Both the position numbers and the translations under genes were made by a program. Source: Patiria miniata (taxonomy: Eukaryota > Echinodermata > Asteroidea > Valvatida > Asterinidae). From it: DNA of 64,000 bases. Shown one piece after another: positions 23,741 to 34,895 of the stretch. Each line of letters starts with the position of its first letter. Positions within the stretch are counted from its first letter, which is position 1. Under the pieces are notes generated by a model that worked only from the letters and a program-made list of their open reading frames with translations, did no database searches and was not told the origin of the DNA. The DNA is taken from contig NW_024037076.1 of assembly GCF_015706575.1 (NCBI RefSeq), forward strand, positions 10,388,777 to 10,452,776. Reading direction: 5' to 3'.

Positions 23741-23769
23741 CAACATGAAACAGTCCCTCCAGTGGTTCC

Positions 23770-24376
23770 GAGCTTTTGGAGCTACGGATCTCCACGGTTT
23801 GAAATTCGTGATACACCGTGGGAATACCGTATTCATCCTTTAGTACATCCGTGGTTATCCGTCATCTTCCTTGGGTATTCGTGGAGGGGATACGGAAGTT
23901 TTAAACTGTTCATAACTTCCGTGATGAACCGTCATGATCATTAATCCGTAGTGCAATCGTGGGACATCCGTAGGACAACCGTATTTATTTTTAGTGTTAT
24001 TTGTGGGTGGCTATTCGTGCATATTCTCGGAGATTCGTAGCCCATTCGTGGTAGACATTTGTACGAATTCGCTACGAATGTCCTACAGATATGCCCGGAT
24101 GTGCTAGGTTTCTGCTAAGGTTGTACTGCGAATAATGCATGCTTTATTCGTAGGAGAATGTCATCCGTTGCCCAGTCACCGACAACCGTGGCGTTTACGT
24201 TATTATTCTTAGTAATACCGTTGATTTTCTTAGCTGAAAACCTTAGGACAGTCGTGGCTATCCGTCAAACTGTAGTGCATTCTTAGAAAGTCTATTTTTC
24301 CATGAATCTGGACGGTTCATCGTGATCGATTCTTGGTAAACCGTGGATATTCGTAGCTCCAACCGTGAATGTGTGA
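23770..24376. mobile_element. 600 bp MITE with CCGTGG/ATCCGT subterminal words, spanning the X-Y junction
   Basis: The left end is GGAGCTACGGATCTCCACGG. The right end is the complement of GGAGCTACGAATATCCACGG preceded by GTCACACATTCACGGTT. The interior is made of short words such as CCGTGG, ATTCGTA and ATCCGT in both directions. Pieces of the same element mark the other two junctions of the inverted duplication: about 60 bp at 31,958-32,030 and about 330 bp at 46,392-46,718. No transposase frame. Confidence 0.7.
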
Positions 24377-24722
24377 CTTGGGCTTTAGCTCGACTTTATT
24401 CAACAAGGCCATAATAAGGCTCTTTGTCACACTATGGATAATTGATCAGCACTCTCTGTTATTTGTTACTGCACATCTATCCCGATAATTTTTTTTTTTA
24501 TGATGATGCACCTCTTCGTTGCATCTGATGAAGTAGTTGTTGCTACGAAAGTTTATGTGAAATCTTTCAGTAGAGTTAGTCATTTAAAGCGCTACCTTAC
24601 TTTTCTATTTCATTTTGCCTGACTAACACGGTTGCCCACCACTGTTGGAATTAGCTTTGTATTCCGATTGTCCTTTTATGAAAAAAAAAAAAAAAACAGG
24701 TATGTTAAATTGAAGTCCTCTC

Positions 24723-25151
24723 TTAAAAGCTGAGAATCTTCCACAAAATAGTACTTTCTTGTGAAGAAAGACGTCGTGTAGGCGCTACAGCTACTGCGAA
24801 ATTCTCTCCCAAATGGTAACAATAACGTTGGAAATGAAGTTGTTCAACTTTTTGGGAACTTGCCAACAGTAGTTTTGATACAGTCTCATTCACCCATCTT
24901 GTTTGTGCTTCCGAACCAATAGCAGAGATGTGTTCAAGGTTTAGCGTTGTATTTCTCGGATTTTTCCTTTTGACTCTCACAAAAGCGCTTGGTTCGATGT
25001 CAAAGTTTAACCAAGCAACGCCCATGCAATTTGAATAGCATGAGGCTCGGGTATTCATAAGCCACACTGGACCTTTCAGTCGGGGTGATTGTGTTTGCAG
25101 CTTGACATTGTCAATTTTTTTTCCCTTAGGGGCGCCATGCAATGGAAACAT
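24723..25151 (-). CDS. Hypothetical 142-residue frame, also preserved in the partner arm
   Basis: The frame opens with MFPLHGAPKGKK and ends in TILWKILSF. Its composition is protein-like (balanced charge, GVAWLNFDIEPSAFVRVKRK, then LEHISAIGSEAQTRWVNETV). The inverted copy at 45,628-46,060 keeps most of the same reading (NFDIEPSAF, NPRNTTLNLEHIS, APTRRLSSQES) across roughly 10 percent base divergence, but has in-frame stops and a shifted stretch. No signal peptide, membrane span or known domain is recognised. A stop lies just before the ATG. It could be a remnant of a mobile-element protein or an old host exon; both are inference. Confidence 0.3.
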   Translation of the reverse strand: MFPLHGAPKGKKIDNVKLQTQSPRLKGPVWLMNTRASCYSNCMGVAWLNFDIEPSAFVRVKRKNPRNTTLNLEHISAIGSEAQTRWVNETVSKLLLASSQKVEQLHFQRYCYHLGENFAVAVAPTRRLSSQESTILWKILSF

Positions 25152-25265
25152 TTCCCATCAGTGTGTGAATTACAAATGCAAAATCAGTGTCTGCCTGGCG
25201 CAGAGCACAGTGGTATTTGTCATTGAATCAGTTTGATGTCCATGCGGTTTGGGTTTTCATGTAGA

Positions 25266-25760
25266 CCCTCCGACGCAGAAACTAGCCCTTTTGGGGACCC
25301 AATTCGGTTAATTACCTTAATTAAAATAAAAAAATTCAAACCAATTCTGGTGATCTTCCATCTAATCCTAGCCAGAGACACCCTCTACGGATATATGCAG
25401 TCACCTTTAGTGTGTAACCCCGGGTCAGGCATATCTGAGCCTGACAACCTGGGCTAAGAACCGACGCAATTTCTGCCCACCCGGGGACCCACCATATACA
25501 CGTGCACAAAACAACTCAGACGCAATTTCTGCCCACCGGGGGACCTACCATATTCATGTGCACCAACAAGGTCACTTGCGGGTAGACAGTTCACGGCTTG
25601 ACCACAGACTATGTATACAATACACCTCCTTAGTCCACAGACATGGCAAGATTGTGTTCATGTGGATACAGTGTTGTGTAGCCTCAAACCGTGGCGCTAA
25701 ACATTTGGGTCCCCGGGGGACTGTAAGTGTGTTAGTAAAAGGGCTTTCTGCGTCGGAGGG
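25266..25760. mobile_element. 495 bp TIR element inserted in arm Y only
   Basis: Both ends read CCCTCCGACGCAGAAA inward, followed by CTAGCCC or GCCC. The partner arm runs straight through this place (about 45,500-45,515). The interior has paired GACGCAATTTCTGCCCACC words (25,462 and 25,519) and no transposase. No target duplication is clear. Confidence 0.65.
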
Positions 25761-26459
25761 AACCCCGTATTTTATAATGCGGGGGGGGGGGGCTATGATA
25801 AAATGCGCGTATCCACCAGAATTGGTGTCCAAGGCGCTATCAAACATTCCAAATACCATCTCAGCTCTTTGAGAAGTATACAGCTCGATGCCGCCATTAC
25901 GGCTAATCTTTATAATAGACCATAGCGAGAGCCATGGTCTTTAACATTATTTTGAGTAGATTCGCTGATTAAGACAACCGCATCTTAACCTCTACATTTT
26001 GACCAATCAGCCGGCGCTTTCTTTGTCGGGTCTTCGGTCATTCACCGTTGTTGCGTCATAGACATGGCCGGGAAAAAACCTAGACACAGTAACAAAGGCT
26101 GTGGTCGAGCGCTCTGTATTATGTTACGCGACACGCGCCCGGCTGGTGTTGTATTACAAAACGCTGCATTCAAATTGACCAATCACACTTTTAGTCCTGA
26201 TTTTGGAATGAAATGACGTCACGATTTAGTAAAGTCCACTCCGATTAGCTGAGGCACGAAATCGTATAAATGTGCATGCTTTGACATATCAGACGTTATA
26301 CCGGAGACTTGGCTCCATGGATAACGGTTGATACTCAGACTGCATTCCGGCGCAAAGCAGCTAACAACCACAATAACCATATCTGCACTCACAGGTATAA
26401 CCATTAACTCCTGGGTGGAGAGAAGCAATGGTTGACAAAGTCCCTCACCCAAGGGCACG

Positions 26460-26560
26460 TACACCATAGCCGTATAGGCTGGACTCGAACCCACAACCTG
26501 TAGAATTACCCGCAGACCACGACCTCAATGCTCTCAAACAAGAGGCCACGGCACTCCAGC
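26460..26560 (-). repeat. tRNA-derived SINE head, third type
   Basis: The complement reads TGGAGTGCCGTGGCCTCTTG … GGTTGTGGGTTCGAGTCCAG, a tRNA-like A box and B box separated by a long leucine/serine-like variable region. The partner arm keeps a rearranged copy at 44,818-44,880 on the plus strand. It shows no acceptor-stem match, so it is not a functional tRNA gene. Confidence 0.55.
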
Positions 26561-28598
26561 TAGAAGTGTTCGTGTTTCGTTACCCACTTTGTTTCCGATC
26601 GGTCAATACAGAATTTGCGTTTTGTTTTCCTTACTGACTTTTCGCCGACCTTTGGAGCAACAAAAATACTTATTTTGAAGTTGAAATGATGAAGTGTTTA
26701 TCGATGTATTTTTTTTTATTAAAAGCATAAAGGAACATATGCATTTATCCAAAAAGTAAACTTCTAAATTATCAAAAAAGCTTACTTGAATTAAAGATCA
26801 TACTGATACTGTTCCGTCTAGCTTGCTGTCATTTAGAGGAAATCACGAAACGCATAGGCGATATTCAACGATCAGTCCGATTGACTAACCTTTTTTTTTT
26901 GGAAATTAAGAAGACTTTTCAAGAAATAGTGCTTCGTGGTCAAAAAAATATGTGCATTTAGTCCAAGGGCCCGGACCGCTGAATTCACCAATTAGTACCA
27001 CCCAAAATGGCAAAATCTTTAGTTGCTTTATTTGTACTGCCTTACATCTCTAGTTTATATTTTGATATGATAGCCTTTTCAACGTGGTAGCTTATTATTG
27101 GTTATCACCCCTTGAGTGTCCAGACACATTTTAACGTTATAACCTCATGGGTATCCGGGGGTGGGGCCACAACCCCCACAAAATAAGACCCCTGAAGGCT
27201 TTGGCTGATTGGTATGATATTCGGTGATCTGTCTTACCTTCTACCGGAGATCAATGTGGTACAAAAACAATTACGGTACTTATGAAGCCCATTTTTACCA
27301 TGCCAACCAGTTCAGTTTTATAAAACTCTTTTTGACACTCTACCAATAAAGAAAGTCCCCCTTTTAATAATTGTTTGTCTAACTCAAAAACTACTGAGCA
27401 CCTCTCGCTCAAATAACGACTAATCAGTACAGAAATTCCTTAGCAATCCAGTCATACTCTTTATTTGGCCAAAACAGTGATAATGTGTACGAATTTATGC
27501 AATTTGTGGCAAATGGTAACGAAAACAGTTGCACTTTTGTATACGTGCAAACAGTGGTTCACGATCAGTTTGAGGTTATAAACCAAAATGTTTTCAGGAT
27601 AGTTTATCGAAAAGCTATATTTACCCTGGGTGAGTTCCAATCACAACCAAATACACACATAGCTGCTGATGAATGGAAGAAAATGAAAATTCTTGCTATT
27701 GTCTAAGGCATGACCCCGCCCAACTTACAAACTTGGGTATATTGGCATTGATAACAAACCCAGTTTCCACCATTGATGTAGGGCCAATTCTGCTTTGACC
27801 ACTGGAAATATATCTGTAAATGACCCATTGACTGAATAGGATATTTCACACAATTGTATTCAAGTCAATCCATACGAGATGTGTCTCTAGATGGTATAGA
27901 ATCAGCATTCCGGTTACTCGGCCATATCTGAATCCCAGTAAGCATGGTAATTAATCGGTTGGCCATGAATTGTGGTATCAAGCATGTACATGATAGGCCT
28001 GGGCAAAGACAAAAACATTGGGTTTTATCAAAAAATTCACACATTTATGGTTAAACACACACCATAATTGACTCCTGTGAGACGTTTGGAGAAATCAGCG
28101 AACTTCATACCGATCAGGCAAAGCATTAATGAGTATTAATAACTTCTTTTTTTGTGAGGGGGGGGGGGGGTGGTGTGGCCCAAGCCCTCAGACCCATAGT
28201 GTTTACATTGAACTAAATAACAAAAAGACATTATGTTACTCATTAGAAAATGATACAATATGTTTGTTTGTTTTTCACTTGTGAAGACACATTTTTTGTT
28301 TTACCAACATCTGGTCTGGCCCATGGACTAGTGGTTTGTCACTGTTTTCTTGAGACGTGTACTATTCCCTGTGCTGAAACTTCAAAAGGTTGTTTTGAGC
28401 ATTCCTCTTTGAATTTAGAATGATATTATCTATACTGGACACGAACGAAATGCATCATTATGAATGATCCTATATGTCTTTAAGGGTTTCTGACTAAAAT
28501 GGGATAGCAATAGAATTTGTTTCTGAACCACAAAATCGTGCTTGCTTAGATTCCCTGTTGTTAAACCAACAAGATATCTGAAGTTGCCCCAACCATAA

Positions 28599-28851
28599 TG
28601 GCTTTCACACTGTCGTCTCACGGTCCGTGTTGAAATCAACACGGGTCCACCGTGTGCGGAACCAGGTCCCAACGAACACGGGTTGGCAAGGAATGCCGTT
28701 CACACTTTCATACCGTTCACGGTTCATACTATGTCCGCGCCTCGGCTGTAGATTTCTACTCGTGTAGATAGACATTCTGAGCCCTGGTCCCCACCAGGGC
28801 TTGATTTTACCGATGTGGAGCACTGGATCCGTGGGCCAGTGAAAGCCGCTA
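28599..28851. mobile_element. 253 bp TIR element shared by Y and Y'
   Basis: The left end GGCTTTCACACTG faces the complement of GGCTTTCACTGG at the right. The interior has the inverted words CCGTGTTGAA/TTCAACACGG and ACGGTATGAA. The partner arm carries it at 43,505-43,735. The insertion therefore predates the duplication. Confidence 0.5.
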
Positions 28852-29329
28852 TTGACCCGGGTCCAACACGAAGATTATGGATAGTATGCGAGGCTTTTAA
28901 ATATCCTCTATATTGGTTTTTATTTTTTTGTTATCGACTTGGCACACGCGATGACAGAAACAAGAAAAACTGCCCATCACACTGTTTTTAGAAATAGGTA
29001 ATGTTGATGTTCTCTAAACCTTTGAGGTTTCACGCATTAACAAGATCATTGATTGTTCAGGTATTATCATGTTTTGTTTTATCATGCCATTTGCGCCCAG
29101 ATTCGAGTGTGAATCGAAATAGTTGATAAAATCAACCCGCAATGATAAAATAGCTGTGCAGTGAACACGTGTGACCGAGGTTGAGAAAAACTCGGATACG
29201 GTATGCAGTGCATGTGACAGCTGCGGGTTTAACGGGCCTATACACGGAATAAGTAAGTTAGAAAATATGCCTGGCAAAATGGTAATATAATTATCCGACC
29301 ATATGGTAAAATGCATCACACTCTCTAAA

Positions 29330-29585
29330 ACAGTGGGGGAAAAAACAACACTCAACTCAAAGTTGTATCCCATAAGTGGCTCTTTAAATAGAGTAGGAGA
29401 TCATTCACACTTTCAGAGCGTTTTTTTTTCACTTTGGGTCCATGTGAAAAAACCACCCCAAAGATGCAAACTCCACTCTAAAAGAGTGAAAAAAAAAAAA
29501 CACTCAAAAAGAGTTGTCCTTTATCATTGGCTTTTTGAAAGAGTGTTTTTTTTTTTCACTCATACATTTAAAGAGTACTAGAGGA
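29330..29585. repeat. GAGTG/CACTC hairpin-rich repeat
   Basis: Repeated AAAGAGTG and CACTCTTT words with T and A runs make several self-complementary stretches (for example CACTCTAAAAGAGTG at 29,473-29,487). It is present only in arm Y. No coding value. Confidence 0.5.
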
Positions 29586-29774
29586 CATCATCCGGGTGAG
29601 CTTAGGGAACGTTGTTGGTATTGGACTGACGTTCAGAATCACACACAATCCGCACTTTGGAAAACAGTTCTAATTAAGTTCCATTTTACTGGTAGTGGAT
29701 GATCTACAATCCTGGCCAAATCTCGCTGGGCCCCGAACCCCCGGCTCCCGCTCAATGTTGTCTCTTATGACGCA

Positions 29775-30011
29775 GTGTGTGCTCTATCAGCCGGAGAGAA
29801 CAGCACTGACCGGGGGAGCGGGGGAGTGGGTGACCGTGGGAGGCTAATTATAAGAAAGTGTCCCAACCATTTTGGCCGAGATTGTAGCAGGTCTGCAGAA
29901 ACTAAGCGTCGCCGACGCAAAGATAAAACTCTCCTGACTTTCTGTTTACATCTGCCGACTTGCTGCGGCTGTCACCCTCTGACACTCAAGGTACATTACA
30001 TGCGCATATAA
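29775..30011 (+). other. Three-copy open stretch with a basic peptide, status unclear
   Basis: The frame includes NHFGRDCSRSAETKRRRRKD followed by KTLLTF. The same peptide is open in the inverted arm at 42,501-42,707 and again in a tandem copy at 43,098-43,319 (both minus strand). Only about 40 codons are conserved; flanking reading differs in each copy. It may be part of a mobile element. No domain recognised. Confidence 0.25.
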
Positions 30012-31129
30012 AAATAATAATAATAACTTAGTTTTCTGATTTATTTACTTTAAGTTGCTCTCCTAATGAAAAACTCGAGTTTGACTTTAAAGACTAAACC
30101 TGGAGTAAGTCTTTCTCAAGCAGTACAGAAGAGAGTCCCTTTAGAATGACACATCAAACCAACAAGTCGCAAAACGGATGTTCAGTTCTGTAATATTTAG
30201 GGCCACGGTCCAACAAAATTTATTTGAGGCGTTTCTTTTTGTGCGTTAAGGGTGAGAAAGAAAGCCTGTTTTCCAAAAGTTGAGGAAATCCAAAATTGAC
30301 CAAATAGTCGCTTTTCCTTTAAAATAATACTCAGAAAATAATCGTATCTTAAAACCATGGGTACAGCAACTTGTAAAAAGAGGGATAATTATTGTTGAAT
30401 TCCATATTAAATCTGGATTCTATAATTGTTTTGATATTCCTTTCTCTTTTACTGCTTCAGGTTGAGCAGACCGGATGGCCCACTCCTATGCATGTATCTA
30501 CCGTGTACTCTGTTCACGTGAAAAACAAAGTCAAATTCTAGAACACGACAGAGAAAGTACGACACCATGGGCCGTTAAACCGCGGAGTCGTGGGCTAGGA
30601 GTAAAGCAGGTTAAATTCAGCCGTTCACATCGGCCCGTAAACTGGGAAGAAGGGGCTGGTCATAAAGTACGTATACGCATAATGGGGAAAAGGGGGTTGT
30701 TAACATTAAAATTGAGTACACCGTGAGTACACGTTGGGTTGGGATCCAAGCCAATGCACACATATAAAGGCAGCTCAGTAATTAACATCTAATAAAGTAA
30801 TTGTCACGAGATCAATGTGTTTGTCTCACAATCATATTGTCTTAACACTGTCATCCTACTCTTCACTCCACCAGTTGGATTTATCGTCCCAGTGCCAACG
30901 CCCATACAGGTCTATAAACTAGACAAAGACAAAAATACAAAGACAAAAATATGTTGTCATGGGCCCCTCCTTCGTTTTGGTCAATAAGTAAGAGTCAATA
31001 GTGTCTGTTATCCTAAAAAAAAATGCTTCCAAACAACTTCTGCTACCTATAAGAGATGAAGTATATTCAATCTAACAAAAATATGTTTTTTAATTTTTTT
31101 TTAACGTAACACTGTAAAAAGAACCCATA

Positions 31130-31400
31130 CAAATGGGGTCCACTCATAAGTCATACGACTCATATAGGTCCCACGCCTCATAAATCCAGAACTTCGGACT
31201 GATGAGGTGTCTGACTTATTAGGCGTCGGACCTACACAATTTATTTTTTCCACCTATTAGGTCCGACGCCGCATAAGTCCGACGCCTTATAGCTCTAACG
31301 CCGCATAAGTCCGAAACAGCGTTGCTCCATGTCGGACTTGTGAGACGTCAGACCTATGAGAAGTCAGACTAATGATACGGCCCCGTAACAACACTGTCCA
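31130..31400. repeat. Array of alternating TCCGACGCC/CATAAG words
   Basis: About ten copies of words such as GGTCCGACGCCGCATAAG occur in alternating orientation, so the whole segment folds on itself. Inverse copy at 40,140-40,330, short piece at 38,748-38,800, and one end-like GGGGCCGTATCATTAATCCG at 59,126. It behaves like the subterminal part of a TIR element. Confidence 0.6.
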
Positions 31401-31773
31401 TTTTTCTTTCTTTTTTTCCTAAGCTTATTACGTTATTGCTTGAACCGCCACAAGAAAGAACGTGCTACATGAATTTCCCGTAAAACTTGGTACCCAGACG
31501 TAGGCTGGGATTCACAATGCATTAGTATGTGCTAATTGTAACCTTTCCAAACCCCTCCCCTTTAAAATCCTTGTCTAAACAAGAGAAGTTAAACAAAAGA
31601 AAAGAAACAATGTCTTCCCACAATTATAGCTGTGCAAGGCTGAGTATGTAAACACTGCCAATCGTGGACCTGGGACAAAAAGGTTAACACAAACAATTCG
31701 TCAACGACTGCCAGAAATTCAACGATACAAATTCGGGTACAAAACCAATGAGAGCTGTTGCTAAAGGATTACG

Positions 31774-31862
31774 CAGTGTTGTAGTCGAGCCACCAACGTG
31801 GAGTCCGAATCCGAGTCCCGATTCACAATCCTCGAGTCCGAGTCCGTGTCACGAGTCACTAG
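31774..31862. mobile_element. Truncated end of the GACTC-type hAT element
   Basis: It starts CAGTGTTGTAGTCGAG directly after GGATTACG, the complement of the 8 bp target of the full element at 40,679-41,232. It is cut off after about 90 bp, at the Y/X' junction. The insertion is therefore shared and older than the duplication. Confidence 0.7.
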
Positions 31863-32094
31863 TTGGGGAGATAGAGGGGGGTATCGTGCACCCTCGGAAA
31901 TCAATTTCTAATCAACGTTTCTAGGTCAGAAAAAAATGCGTAGAAAACGAATATTCATCACGAATTTCAAACCGTGGAGATCTGTTGCTCCTTACCGTGT
32001 ATGTGTGACTTGGGCTTTAAGAATTATCTTTAGTTCCACGGTTGTCCATTCCACCCTTGATAGGTACCACCGGAGGTGCTGTTTCATGTTGTAG

Positions 32095-32240
32095 ATATGT
32101 CACTTGTTATGTGGTCTTGATGTCACCAAGGCTACTGGGCTTGATGGCATCAGTCCTCGACTGCTGCGGGTGGATTGGAGACAGCTCGCGTTACCATTAA
32201 CCCATGAGCTATTCATCTATGCTTTGGCCTGCAGAAAAAA
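32095..32240 (+). pseudogene. LINE reverse transcriptase fragment, partner copy
   Basis: The plus-strand peptide LCGLDVTKATGLDGISPRLL, continuing RVDWRQLALPLTHELF, is the same RT-start fragment as 23,598-23,740. It stops being LINE-like at the A run near 32,236. Shared by both arms, so it was already a fragment when the duplication happened. Confidence 0.7.
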
Positions 32241-32696
32241 AAAAAAATCTTATATTATTAACGAAGGGGATCGTCAAAATGTCAAAATTTAGGCCCATTT
32301 CTGCTATTCCAAGTTGCATGATTATTGTGAAAAGCTCATCCATATAAAGCTGTAGGCTATATGGAGAGAAAAAACAATATTTGAACAGACAAGTGGGATG
32401 CCACTAACTGGATGTATTGTATTGCTTGAATGTTCTAAAAAGATATGTTTTAAAACTTTTGAATGTCAAAAGACCCAAATTATTCATTATTCCTTTTCAG
32501 GCTAATCAGCTACAGATGGCTTTCTTTGCAATTAACACCCGCTTTTGAAAACCGGATGTGGGAAAATCTACATTGTCTTAGAGAAAACTTGACAGATTTA
32601 TCATCGAACATGATGGATTTTTTCATCGTGTAACGTTGCTGTGAATCCTAATACAAATGATCAATTGACATTTTTTAAGATAGCATTTATTATAAA

Positions 32697-33590
32697 ACCA
32701 AATTTCGAAAATTTTCATATCGTGCAAAACCGTACGATTGACGGTTAAAGGGTAATATACAGATGTATTACTTTGCCCTCAATTTGCATGTTGACCCCGA
32801 GAGGTGAAACAACTGTGTCTCGTTTTTCATTATCAACGTCATATTGTGCGTAATACCTTTTGAACTGTTTTCAAAGAGATAATCTTGTAATATTTAATTA
32901 TTCAAAGTTTCAAAGAAACACAAAACAAAACAAAACAAGTACATATTTTTCCCACGTGCAAACTGTGACTTCGGAGAACAGTGCATTTGGAGCAGATAAA
33001 CAGGCAGGATAAGAAAAAACGAGATATCCTCTGCTAGGGTTGATTCTCCTCTTAAAAATGACACCCTGATCATGTGAGGCGCTATTCGACGAGAGTGGAC
33101 TCGTTGATATAACCTTCGACCCCCTTGATTTTTATCCCTTTTTATCCATGTTTTTACTCGCACATCCTCGTTTATTTTATCTACAATCGTGAACTTTAGT
33201 CCGTTGTGAAACTGTGGAGCACGTTCTTGGTGTCATATCCTGTTTGGAACCACGAACATTTAGATTTCCTTTTAACTACCTGCCAATTTAACTTGCCGCT
33301 ATACATGCTACACTAGTGACGCAATATTGTTCTTAACGAAGCTTCATCTACTACTGGGACTGCTACTGCTTGCCACAAGACTTGTGAATGAAAATAACGG
33401 GAGTATCTACGTGTTTGCAAAACATCAGAACCACGGTAGGAATGTTCTTTTTTCTTATCCCTGTATCGAACTGTGTTATGCTGTTAGACCAAGACTGCAA
33501 ACTGTATATTTCATCTCGTATGCCTGTACAATCCGACCAGGTTTTGGACGGGGGATGAAGTATGGCATATACCCCATATAGGCCTGAAAA
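32697..33590. other. Private sequence of X', no gene established
   Basis: AT-rich. A stretch at 33,276-33,420 reads as an open frame with a hydrophobic run (KLHLLLGLLLLATRLV), but it has no ATG in frame and no clear splice acceptor. I do not call it a gene. Confidence 0.3.
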
Positions 33591-33599
33591 CTGCCTCAG

Positions 33600-34895
33600 T
33601 CCAATGGGCACCCGTCTTGCAGTTTATTTTCAGCCAAAGTTTAGACCAGAGTGAACTCCCAGAAGACTGGAAGAAAGCAAATAGTTCGCCCATCTTCAAA
33701 AAAGGCTCGAAATCCGACCCAGCTAGCTACCGTCCTATCTCACTGACGTGTGTTTGTTGAAAACGTATGGAACACATCATTGACAGTCAGATCATGAAGT
33801 TTTTATCTACGTACAGCATCCTTTCTGATGCACAGCACGCATTTAGAAAATCTAGATCTTGTGATACCCAGCTCAAAACAACTTTGCACGACCTGGCTTC
33901 AAATCATAATAGTTACCAGACCACAGACATCGCCATCCTTGATTTCAGCAAGGCATTTGACGTTATCCCACATCAGCGCCTGCTTCAGAAGCTGAATTAC
34001 TATGGCATCAGAAGCAAGTGCTTACAATGGATTGAATCGTTCCTCATCAATCGTTTCCAGAGAGTTATTGTCAATGGGAGAACATCACCTTGGAAACCAG
34101 TTTTGAGTGCCGATTCCCAGGGCACGGTCCTAGGTCCGCATCTCTTCATTCTCTTCATTCTGGTCAAACCAGTGGGGTATGAGATCCGACGCTTAAAGTG
34201 TAAAATCATGAGAATGTCCAGGAAACGCCAAGCAGGAGCACCAAAATGTACAATGCTCGATAAAATCCTGCAGGAAGTCTCTGAGGACAAATACCTCGGT
34301 GCTGTTATTCAAAATAACTTGAAATTGGACAAACAATCTCATTATGCAGCAAACAAAGCTACCAAGATGCTAAATTTTGTGCAAAGAAATTTTTACCAGT
34401 GCTCAAGGACTGTTAAGGAAAACCTTTACCAGACCATCGTCCAACCACATTTAGAGTATGCCTCTGCCGCTTGGAACCCAGGAACCAAGACAAACCAGGG
34501 GCATTCTTCAAAAAGTCCAACGAAGAGCAGCCAGGTTTGTGTGTGGCGACTATAGAGCCAAATCCAGTGTGACCAAGATGCTCACTGACCTCAATCGAGA
34601 TCCCATCGAAACCTGGCGACAGACGCAACGACTAGTTACACTCCACAGATTTCTTAACCAGGACATCGACATTGACGCCAACTTATACCTCAGACAGAAA
34701 ACTATCAGATCCAGGAGAACCCACAACGAGCAGTTTGAAGTCCACCATCATACATCTACCCCCTTTATCCATTTTTTTTCTCCTGAAGCCATTTTACTTT
34801 GGAATGACTTACCACATCAAACTGTCAACATAACTTCATCTGCAGCCTTTAAAAGCTCCATCCAAAACCAACAAAAACATCACAGCCCCCGCTAG
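33600..34895 (+). pseudogene. Broken LINE, reverse transcriptase to 3' end of ORF2
   Basis: In order: an RT finger segment (LPEDWKKANSSPIFKKGS, SYRPISLT), then MEHIID, HAFRKSRSC, the first palm motif DFSKAFDVIPH (about 33,940-33,970), QGTVLGP, then KYLGAVI and EYASAAWNP, and the thumb and C-terminal region RRAARFVCGDY to WNDLPHQTV. It is 5' truncated. There is one in-frame stop just before MEHIID, a frame change near 34,495, and a deletion of roughly 70 codons after QGTVLGP that removes the FADD catalytic box. It is a plain non-LTR retrotransposon of CR1/Jockey type and cannot be active. It lies in DNA private to X'. Confidence 0.9.

Larger units (their letters stand above)
21113..23812 (+). 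repeat. Arm X of the large inverted duplication
   Basis: X is the inverse of 31,958-38,432 (X'). Correspondences: 21,113-21,560 with 37,920-38,432; 21,940-22,370 with 36,440-36,830; 22,835-23,178 with 32,300-32,640; and 23,560-23,812 with 31,958-32,240. Identity is high enough to align by eye but with many indels. Private to X are a MITE at 22,589-22,825, the palindromic element at 23,179-23,510, and about 230 bp at 21,683-21,913. X lacks the LINE and MITE insertions of X'. Confidence 0.85.
24013..31870 (+). repeat. Arm Y of the large inverted duplication
   Basis: Y is the inverse of 41,095-46,718 (Y'). Matches run through 24,013-24,720 (46,050-46,718), 24,723-25,260 (45,530-46,050), 25,770-26,560 (44,820-45,480), 26,800-27,200 (44,110-44,530), 28,430-29,030 (43,290-43,900), 29,590-30,930 (41,560-42,957) and 31,490-31,870 (41,095-41,557). 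Private insertions in Y include 25,266-25,760, 29,030-29,585 and 30,930-31,490. Stretches 27,200-28,430 and 25,900-26,460 hold no recognised gene. Confidence 0.85.

Noticed and set aside
24515-24565. Hammerhead-ribozyme-like core (CTGATGA, a 4 bp stem GTAG/CTAC, GAAA)
   Set aside because: No matching stem III or cleavage triplet with a complement to the upstream strand was found. The partner arm weakens stem II to a wobble pair. CTGATGAAG…GAAA strings are common by chance in repeats.
25860-26230. Possible bidirectional promoter with CCAATCA boxes and TGACGTCA
   Set aside because: The motifs are present in both arms, but there is no open reading frame or UTR-like leader beside them and the DNA behaves as repeat; motif presence alone is weak.
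29014-29373. Minus-strand frame of 119 codons
   Set aside because: It lies in an insertion specific to arm Y; no domain, no partner copy and no splice context.
33276-33420. Hydrophobic, signal-like stretch KLHLLLGLLLLATRLV
   Set aside because: The frame opens without ATG, an acceptor is not evident, and the region is private insertion DNA of X'.
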